DNA from: Cytophagales bacterium
GTDB taxonomy: Bacteria > Bacteroidota > Bacteroidia > Cytophagales > MED-G16
Assembly (NCBI GenBank): GCA_029940715.1
Contig: JAPYTU010000077.1
Coordinates: forward strand, 1-7,170
Direction of reading: 5' to 3'
DNA: 7,170 nt
Below, piece after piece: positions 1 through 5,355 of the stretch (positions are counted from its first letter, which is position 1; the number at the start of each line of letters is the position of its first letter). The notes beneath the pieces were generated by a model. The model saw only the letters and a program-made list of their open reading frames with translations. It did not search any database and was not told where the DNA came from. Both the position numbers and the translations under genes were made by a program.

Positions 1-1
1 T

Positions 2-82
2 GATTATTTTTATCATGCATTTATAATTTTTATATTATGTAGTTTATTTTCATTGATGATAATTTATAAAAAATATGAATAA
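2..82 (+). CDS. C-terminal fragment of a probable membrane protein (5' end outside window)
   Basis: A reading frame open from the left edge ends at TAA 80-82 and gives 26 residues. It has a strongly hydrophobic stretch, AFIIFILCSLFSLMIIY, followed by the basic, polar tail KKYE. That is the look of a last transmembrane helix with a short positively charged tail. The stop overlaps the aroE start by 8 bases (ATGAATAA), a common arrangement for translationally coupled genes. The two other forward frames close within the first 30 bases. Too little remains to name the family. It could be chance, since A+T-rich DNA readily encodes hydrophobic residues, but the clean overlap with aroE favours a real gene and an operon beginning upstream. 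Confidence 0.5.
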   Translation, partial: DYFYHAFIIFILCSLFSLMIIYKKYE

Positions 83-809
83 ATTTGGTTTAATTGGTTT
101 CCCATTAGAACACTCATTTTCTAAAAAATATTTTGATAATAAATTTTTGAATAATAATATTAAAAATGTTTCATACGATAATTATGAAATTAATGATATT
201 CAAGAGTTTAAAGATTTAATCAAAAATAATCCAGAAATTAAAGGTTTAAATGTTACAATTCCATATAAAAAAAAAATAATTCCTTTTTTAAATAAAATTG
301 ATTCTAAAGCTAAATCAATAGGTGCTGTTAATGTTGTTAAAGTAAATGATGGTTTTTTGATAGGATATAATTCAGATTATTTAGGTTTTAAGCAAAGTTT
401 AGAATCTTGGATACCTAATAATAACTTTTCAGCTTTAGTATTTGGATCTGGAGGTAGTTCAAGAGCTGTAATTCAAGTTCTTAAAGATATGAATATAACA
501 TATACAATTGTATCAAGATCTTTATCAAATAATTATAAGACTTATGAACAAGTTATGGATGAAAATTTATTATTAACTAATAAATTAATTATAAATACAA
601 CCCCATTAGGAATGTTTCCTAATCTTAATTCTTGTCCAAATATTTCTTATGGCAATCTTAATGATTCTCATTATATTTATGATTTAGTTTATAATCCTGA
701 AAAAACTCTTTTTATAAAGAAATGTCAAGAGTTTGGATCAAATACTAAAAATGGCTTAGACATGCTTTACAGACAAGCTGATATTTCTTGGAATTTATGG
801 AATAAATAA
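75..809 (+). CDS. aroE: Shikimate dehydrogenase AroE, short Bacteroidota-type
   Basis: Cytoplasmic enzyme that reduces 3-dehydroshikimate to shikimate with NADPH, a step of the chorismate and aromatic amino acid pathway. The N-terminal substrate domain shows HSFSKKYF at 13-20 (shikimate-binding serines 14 and 16) and NVTIPYK at 59-65, ending in the catalytic lysine K65. GYNSDYLGF (98-106) supplies N99 and catalytic D101. The nucleotide domain has the glycine loop GSGGSSRAV at 124-132, followed by SRS (147-149) where the NADP-phosphate-binding NRT usually lies. INTTPLGM (173-180), YDLVYNP (202-208) and NGLDML plus RQA (226-235) complete the family pattern. At 244 aa it is shorter than the ~270 aa E. 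coli enzyme, but typical of Bacteroidota as I know them. The ATG start gives an N-terminus (MNKFGLIGFPLEHS) that aligns directly with family members; no Shine-Dalgarno is present. It overlaps an upstream frame by 8 bases and is followed by uvrB after 8 bases, so all three are probably cotranscribed. A ten-A run covers the K65 codon. Confidence 0.96.
   Translation: MNKFGLIGFPLEHSFSKKYFDNKFLNNNIKNVSYDNYEINDIQEFKDLIKNNPEIKGLNVTIPYKKKIIPFLNKIDSKAKSIGAVNVVKVNDGFLIGYNSDYLGFKQSLESWIPNNNFSALVFGSGGSSRAVIQVLKDMNITYTIVSRSLSNNYKTYEQVMDENLLLTNKLIINTTPLGMFPNLNSCPNISYGNLNDSHYIYDLVYNPEKTLFIKKCQEFGSNTKNGLDMLYRQADISWNLWNK
267..276 (+). repeat. Ten-A homopolymer within aroE
   Basis: Ten consecutive A residues cover the codons for K65, K66 and K67 and the first base of I68 of AroE. 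K65 is the catalytic lysine of the NVTIPYK motif. Runs of this length are candidate sites for polymerase slippage. The reading frame is intact here. Confidence 0.9.
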
Positions 810-817
810 TTTAAATA

Positions 818-2839
818 TTGAATTTTAATTTACAATCAGATTTTAAACCAAAAGGTGATCAGCTTAGCGCTATAAAGAAATTAAATTATGGTATAAATAA
901 TAAAGAGAAAGCTCAGGTTTTACTTGGAGTGACTGGATCGGGTAAAACATTTACAATGGCAAATGTTATTTCAGAACAAAATAAACCTACTCTTATTTTG
1001 TGTCATAATAAAACTTTGGCGGCTCAATTATATGGGGAGTTAAAACAATTTTTCCCTGATAATGCTGTTGAATATTTTATTTCGTATTACGATTATTATC
1101 AACCAGAAGCTTATCTTCCAACTACTAATGTATACATAGAAAAGGATTTATCTATTAATAAAGTGATTGAAAAGTTAAGATTAAGTGCTTCATCTTCTCT
1201 TTTATCTGGAAGGAATGATGTTGTTGTAGTTGCATCGGTTTCATGTATATATGGTATTGGTAATCCTGATGATTTTGGAAAAAATGTTATAAAATTAAAA
1301 ATAGGGGATAGTTATAATTTAAAAGAGCTACTTTTTTTATTTGTTGATATTCTTTATGAAAGATCTTATGAAGAAGAATTTAAAAGAGGTTCATTTAGGT
1401 TAAAAGGAGATACATTAGATATTTTTGTTGCTTATGATGATTTTATTTATAGAATAATTTTTTGGGGTAAAGAAATAGAATCAATTCAAAAAGTTGATCC
1501 AGCATCAGGAAGAAAAATTTCAGATCAAGAAAGTATAATAATTTATCCAGCAAATTTGTTTGTCACTTCTAAAGATGTAATAGATATTGCTTTAACTGAA
1601 ATTGAAAAAGATTTAGATAAACAAGTAAATTTTTTTGAAAAAGAGGGAAAATTTTTTGAAGCTAAAAGAATTAAAGAAAGAACGGAATTCGATTTAGAAA
1701 TGATAAATGAAATTGGTTATTGTTCTGGAATTGAAAATTATTCTCGATATTTTGATAGAAGAGATCCTGGAAAAAGACCATTTTGTTTACTTGACTATTT
1801 TCCTGATAATTTCTTGATGTTTATTGATGAAAGTCATGTGACAATACCACAAATTAGGGCAATGTGGGGGGGGGATAGATCTAGGAAAATGAATTTAGTT
1901 GAATATGGTTTTAGGTTACCATCAGCACTTGATAATAGGCCTTTAAATTTTCAAGAATTTGAATCTATGATAAATCAAGTAATTTTTGTTGGTGCAACAC
2001 CATCAGAGTATGAGCTCACTAGTTCTGGAGGTTCAATTGTTGAACAAATTATTAGACCAACTGGATTATTAGACCCCAAAATTGAAGTTAGAAAATCTGA
2101 GAATCAGATTGATGATATTCTGAATGAAATTAATCTTAGAGTTGATAAAGATGAGAGAATTTTAATTACTACTTTGACAAAAAGAATGTCTGAAGAACTT
2201 TCTAAGTATTTATTTAATAGTGGTGTTGCTTGTAGGTATATGCATTCGGAGATAGATACTTTAGAAAGAGTTAATATTTTAAGAGGATTGAGGCTAGGTG
2301 ATTTTAATGTCTTAGTTGGAGTTAATTTATTAAGAGAAGGACTAGATCTACCAGAAGTTTCATTAGTAATAATTCTTGATGCAGATAAGGAAGGATTCTT
2401 GAGAAGTGAAAAATCATTAATACAAACTTCAGGTAGAGCGGCTAGAAATGTAAATGGGTTAGTTATTATGTATGCTGATAAAATTACTAAATCAATGGAT
2501 TCAACTATTAAGAAAACTCAGAGAAGAAGGAAACTTCAAAATGAATATAATATTAAAAATAATATTATTCCAAAATCTATTTTTAAATCCAAAGAATACA
2601 TAATAGCTCAAACTACAGTTGGTAAAAAGTTAAGTGAAGAAAATAAATTTATATCTAAATTAGAAATTGATCCTGTTATTAAAAGTATGAGCAAAGAAGA
2701 AATTGATAAAATCATTTTAAGAAATGAAAAACAAATGAATACTGCTGCAAAAGATTTAGATTTTTTTGAAGCTGCAAGATTAAGAGATGAAATTATAGAA
2801 TTAAAAAAAATTATAGAATCAAAATTAGATTTTAGGTAA
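818..2839 (+). CDS. uvrB: Excinuclease ABC subunit B (UvrB), TTG start
   Basis: Damage-verifying helicase-like subunit of nucleotide excision repair: it receives DNA from UvrA, inserts a beta-hairpin at the lesion and recruits UvrC. At 673 aa it is full length. Walker A is GVTGSGKT at 37-44. The aromatic beta-hairpin lies at about 91-114, with YDYYQPEAY and IEKD. The domain 2 region that contacts UvrA follows, and the Walker B/DEAD-like box is DESH at 337-340. GDRSRK (352-357) and EYGFRLPSALDNRP (362-375) are next. The second helicase domain carries GVNLLREGLDLPEV (501-514) and QTSGRAARN (536-544). The C-terminal UVR motif, for UvrC contact, spans about 633-668 with AAKDLDFFEAARLRDE. The start is TTG at 818-820: an in-frame TAA at 812-814 blocks anything earlier apart from ATA, and the next in-frame ATG (956) would remove Walker A. 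The resulting N-terminus aligns with known UvrB proteins. It lies 8 bases after aroE, and its last 15 bases overlap the convergent oxidoreductase gene. Confidence 0.98.
   Translation: MNFNLQSDFKPKGDQLSAIKKLNYGINNKEKAQVLLGVTGSGKTFTMANVISEQNKPTLILCHNKTLAAQLYGELKQFFPDNAVEYFISYYDYYQPEAYLPTTNVYIEKDLSINKVIEKLRLSASSSLLSGRNDVVVVASVSCIYGIGNPDDFGKNVIKLKIGDSYNLKELLFLFVDILYERSYEEEFKRGSFRLKGDTLDIFVAYDDFIYRIIFWGKEIESIQKVDPASGRKISDQESIIIYPANLFVTSKDVIDIALTEIEKDLDKQVNFFEKEGKFFEAKRIKERTEFDLEMINEIGYCSGIENYSRYFDRRDPGKRPFCLLDYFPDNFLMFIDESHVTIPQIRAMWGGDRSRKMNLVEYGFRLPSALDNRPLNFQEFESMINQVIFVGATPSEYELTSSGGSIVEQIIRPTGLLDPKIEVRKSENQIDDILNEINLRVDKDERILITTLTKRMSEELSKYLFNSGVACRYMHSEIDTLERVNILRGLRLGDFNVLVGVNLLREGLDLPEVSLVIILDADKEGFLRSEKSLIQTSGRAARNVNGLVIMYADKITKSMDSTIKKTQRRRKLQNEYNIKNNIIPKSIFKSKEYIIAQTTVGKKLSEENKFISKLEIDPVIKSMSKEEIDKIILRNEKQMNTAAKDLDFFEAARLRDEIIELKKIIESKLDFR
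1866..1874 (+). repeat. Nine-G homopolymer within uvrB
   Basis: Nine consecutive G residues span the end of the W350 codon (TGG), two GGG glycine codons (G351, G352) and the first base of D353 (GAT). The rest of the window is very A+T-rich and mostly uses GGA or GGT for glycine, so this run stands out. It lies just after the DESH box, in the conserved segment leading to GDRSRK. The frame is intact in this copy; loss or gain of one G would truncate or scramble UvrB from this point. Confidence 0.95.
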
Positions 2840-4168
2840 TTTCCATCCGTTGTTATATTTAGGAGTAATTAAACTATTTGCTTTGTAATCATAGCCAAAA
2901 TTACCTCTTTCTTTATTCCAATAAATTTTGTTTCCAGTTTTATAAGCAATATTACCCATATGAGCATTAATAGCTGCTATACTACCGCTTTCAATACCAC
3001 AGTTTAAAGAATTTGGATCATTATTTTTTATGCAATCTATAAAATTTTTAGTATGGGCATCTAGAGCATTAAAATCAACTGATTGTTTTGGAATTTTTTT
3101 AATGTGAAAATTTCCTCCATTTCTATGATCTCTTTCTGGAATAACTTCCCAACCTCCTCTATTGACAACTAAAGTACCATTATTTCCAATAAATGCGATT
3201 CCTTCACCTTTTCCATAATTACCTCCATCAATACCATTTGCGTGTTCCCATAGCATTGTAAAATTATCATATTTATATATTGTTTGTAGGGTATCTGGTG
3301 TTTCAGTATCTTGATTGGGATAACCAAATTTACCACCAGATGCCATTATTGAAATAGGATCTTTTGCTTTCATACCATACAATGCAATGTCAATTTCATG
3401 TACTCCCCAATCAGTCATTAGACCACCAGCATAATCCCAGTACCACCTAAAATTAAAATGAAATCTATTTTGATTAAATTTTCTCATAGGAGCTGGTCCA
3501 AGCCACATGTTATAATTAACTCCATGAGGTGGATTAGTATCTGGTTTATTATCTACCCATCCATACCATCCTTGGTATGCCCATACTTTTACTAATCTTA
3601 TATCTCCTAGTTTTCCAGACCATAGATAATCTAGAGCTTCTTTGTATTGACCGCCACTTCTTTGCCATTGTCCTATTTGAACACATTTATTATGTTTTTT
3701 TGCAGAATTGAGCATAATATTTGCTTCAGCTATCGAATTTGAAATTGGTTTTTCACAGTAAGCATGTTTTCCAGCTTCTAAAGAATTTACTAGGTTTAAA
3801 CAGTGCCAGTGATCTGGTGTTCCAATAACTACTGCATCAATATCTTTGTTTTCTAACATTTCTCTATAATCTTCATAAAGTAGTGGTTTTTTCCCTGTAA
3901 CTTCCTCAACATTATTAGATCGATTATTTAAAACATTTTCATCAACATCACATATTGCTATACAATCTGTTTCACTATTTTTTAGTATAGATTTCATATC
4001 TGCCCACCCCATTCCTTTACATCCAATTAGACCAAAATTTATTTTTTCATTAGGGGAAACGTATTTTCTCATAGATGAAATTGCAGATAGAGGCATTCCA
4101 GAAAAAATTGAAGCCCCTAAACCTATTTTAGCAGATTTTATAAAAAAAGATCTTCTGGAGTCAATCAT
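2825..4168 (-). CDS. Tat-exported Gfo/Idh/MocA-family oxidoreductase
   Basis: NAD(P)-dependent sugar oxidoreductase-like protein of 447 aa; the substrate is unknown. The N-terminus holds a twin-arginine signal, SRRSFFIK at 4-11, then a hydrophobic stretch of small residues to about 30, so the folded, cofactor-loaded protein probably goes to the periplasm. The Rossmann domain begins with NFGLIGCKGMG (44-54), a family variant of GxGxxG; an acidic residue near D74/D76 could bind the cofactor ribose. TPDHWH (117-122) and EKP at 139-141 (K140 is the usual catalytic lysine) are hallmark motifs. GGLMTDWGVHEID (248-260) is the C-domain block with the second catalytic position, H257. Tryptophan- and tyrosine-rich stretches at 196-245 may line a sugar site. 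The ATG lies 3 bases after the sodA stop, which indicates an operon. Its 3' end overlaps uvrB by 15 bases. Related exported proteins include GH109 N-acetylgalactosaminidases; the present motifs do not settle dehydrogenase versus glycosidase. Confidence 0.9.
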   Translation of the reverse strand: MIDSRRSFFIKSAKIGLGASIFSGMPLSAISSMRKYVSPNEKINFGLIGCKGMGWADMKSILKNSETDCIAICDVDENVLNNRSNNVEEVTGKKPLLYEDYREMLENKDIDAVVIGTPDHWHCLNLVNSLEAGKHAYCEKPISNSIAEANIMLNSAKKHNKCVQIGQWQRSGGQYKEALDYLWSGKLGDIRLVKVWAYQGWYGWVDNKPDTNPPHGVNYNMWLGPAPMRKFNQNRFHFNFRWYWDYAGGLMTDWGVHEIDIALYGMKAKDPISIMASGGKFGYPNQDTETPDTLQTIYKYDNFTMLWEHANGIDGGNYGKGEGIAFIGNNGTLVVNRGGWEVIPERDHRNGGNFHIKKIPKQSVDFNALDAHTKNFIDCIKNNDPNSLNCGIESGSIAAINAHMGNIAYKTGNKIYWNKERGNFGYDYKANSLITPKYNNGWKLPKI

Positions 4169-4171
4169 TAT

Positions 4172-4765
4172 TTAAACTTTATTATTTACTTCTTCCCAAT
4201 TAATTAAATTAAAAAAAGCATTTATATAGTCTGGTCTTCTATTTTGATAATTTAGATAATATGCATGTTCCCATACATCAATACCTAAAAGAGGAATACT
4301 TTTATCCGTACATATTCCTGGCATTAGTGGATTATCTTGATTTGCAGATGAACATATTTCTAATTTATTGCCTGTTTTACATAACCATGCCCAACCAGAT
4401 CCAAACCTAGTCATTGCAGCATTTGTAAATTTCTCTTTAAAATTATCATAACTTCCAAAATTGGAATTTATAGCATCAGCTATTTTTCCAGTAGAATTAC
4501 CACCACCATTAGGCGAAAGAATTTTCCAGAATAAAGAGTGATTAAAATGTCCACCGCCATGATTTCTTATCGCAGGATTATCTGTATGATTTCTACATAA
4601 CTCTTCTAATGATTTACTTTCTAATTCTTTTCCTTTTATTGCATTGTTTAAATTTGTTAAATATAAATTATGATGTTTAGTATGATGAATCTCCATCGTT
4701 TTTGCATCGATATGTGGTTCTAAGGCATCGTATGAGTAGGGTAGATTGGGTAAAGAAAAGGCCAT
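4172..4765 (-). CDS. sodA: Superoxide dismutase, Mn/Fe family (Mn-like signature)
   Basis: Converts superoxide to hydrogen peroxide and oxygen. At 197 aa with no signal peptide it should be cytoplasmic. The four metal ligands are visible: H27 (in MEIHHTKHH), H76 (in FNHSLFW), D163 and H167 (in DVWEHAYYL). Y35 matches the active-site tyrosine. The second-sphere glutamine is Q143 in SANQDNPLMP, with glycines at GGG (70-72) before the second ligand. This is the arrangement of Mn enzymes; Fe enzymes place the glutamine in the earlier segment. Bacteroidota members can be cambialistic (active with either metal), so Mn specificity is inferred. QNRRPDY (174-180) and the C-terminal NLINWEEV are typical. 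The start ATG gives an N-terminus, MAFSLPNLPYSYDALEPHI, that matches the family from residue 1. It has no Shine-Dalgarno but an A-rich leader. It lies 67 bases downstream of tadA and 3 bases upstream of the oxidoreductase gene. The 67-base gap is A/T-rich with no clear promoter or hairpin. Confidence 0.96.
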   Translation of the reverse strand: MAFSLPNLPYSYDALEPHIDAKTMEIHHTKHHNLYLTNLNNAIKGKELESKSLEELCRNHTDNPAIRNHGGGHFNHSLFWKILSPNGGGNSTGKIADAINSNFGSYDNFKEKFTNAAMTRFGSGWAWLCKTGNKLEICSSANQDNPLMPGICTDKSIPLLGIDVWEHAYYLNYQNRRPDYINAFFNLINWEEVNNKV

Positions 4766-4832
4766 TTTTGTAAAAGTTTATAAGTTAAAAAATATAACTC
4801 AATTTAAGAATTTTATATGATATACTCATAAA

Positions 4833-5282
4833 TCAACTTCTTAATTTAAAAAAAAATGAGTTTAATAATTCTTTACATTCATTTTCAAGAATGTTTGAAG
4901 TTATAATCAATTTTTTATTGATGGATTTTAAAGATTTTCTTAGATAGCCTTTTTCTTTATCATCAAGACCATAAACTACTTTAGAAATTTTTGATAAATG
5001 AATTGCTCCAGTACACATTGTGCAAGGTTCTAGAGTAATATAAAGTTCACAATCATTTAAGTATTTGCTTCCTATTTTATTTTGGGCTGATGTTATTGCA
5101 ATCATTTCTGCATGAGCTGTTGCATCATTTAATCTTTGAGATTGATTATACCCTTTACTTATAATTTTATCTTTATGTACTATAATTGCTCCAATAGGTA
5201 TTTCTTCTTCTTCATAAGCTTTTTTTGCTTCTTTTAAGGCAAGCTTCATATAGTGCTTGTCTCTTTTGATTATTAAATTCAT
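4833..5282 (-). CDS. tadA: tRNA(adenine34) deaminase TadA
   Basis: Zinc-dependent deaminase that converts wobble A34 to inosine in tRNA-Arg(ACG), allowing one tRNA to read CGU, CGC and CGA. At 149 aa it has the usual TadA size. The cytidine/deoxycytidylate deaminase fold is shown by HAE at 57-59 (zinc ligand H57, proton-shuttle E59) and PCTMC at 86-90 (zinc ligands C87 and C90). IPIGAIIV (28-35) and NDATAHAEM (52-60) fit TadA rather than a nucleoside or guanine deaminase, as do YGLDDKEKG (104-112) and the C-terminal ELLNSFF segment. The start is chosen because residues 8-20 (DKHYMKLALKEAK) match the first helix of TadA; starting at the internal M12 would cut into it. The stop is TGA. A nine-T run (plus-strand A at 4848-4856) encodes the FFF near the C-terminus. 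It is divergent from aspS across 73 bases and is probably the first gene of a tadA-sodA-oxidoreductase run. Confidence 0.93.
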   Translation of the reverse strand: MNLIIKRDKHYMKLALKEAKKAYEEEEIPIGAIIVHKDKIISKGYNQSQRLNDATAHAEMIAITSAQNKIGSKYLNDCELYITLEPCTMCTGAIHLSKISKVVYGLDDKEKGYLRKSLKSINKKLIITSNILENECKELLNSFFFKLRS

Positions 5283-5331
5283 AGTAAATGTAAGATTATA
5301 AAAAAAATGAATGCATTGTTTATAAATCTAT

Positions 5332-5339
5332 TAATTTTG
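5332..5339 (+). promoter_or_regulatory. Candidate Bacteroidota -7 promoter element for aspS
   Basis: TAATTTTG is an exact match to the Bacteroidota -7 consensus TAnnTTTG, 16 bases before the aspS ATG. A TTG lies upstream at 5316-5318, but the 13-base gap is shorter than the roughly 19-21 bases usually expected to the -33 element, so the upstream half is weak. If used, it would give a very short leader of about 10 bases. The remaining divergent region (5283-5355) contains an 8-bp palindrome, AATGCATT (5310-5317), and no equally good element pointing towards tadA; the nearest is TAGATTTA on the minus strand at 5323-5330. Confidence 0.4.
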
Positions 5340-5355
5340 TTTGTAAAATTTAATT

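Noticed and set aside
44..54. Frame 1 from base 1 (stop TGA at 1-3) as the end of an upstream gene.
   Set aside because: It would add no residues; the frame starting at base 2 has a plausible transmembrane C-terminus and overlap with aroE.
2547..2568. Perfect 9-bp inverted repeat with a 4-base A loop (ATAATATTA / TAATATTAT), resembling a hairpin.
   Set aside because: It is made only of A and T, lies inside uvrB coding sequence (NIKNNI region), has no following U-tract logic, and is expected by chance in such A+T-rich DNA.
4766..4832. Possible promoter in the tadA-sodA gap (minus-strand TTGAGT followed by TATAAA).
   Set aside because: The spacing of about 14 bases is wrong for a sigma70-like pair and there is no TAnnTTTG element; A/T-rich DNA makes such matches common.
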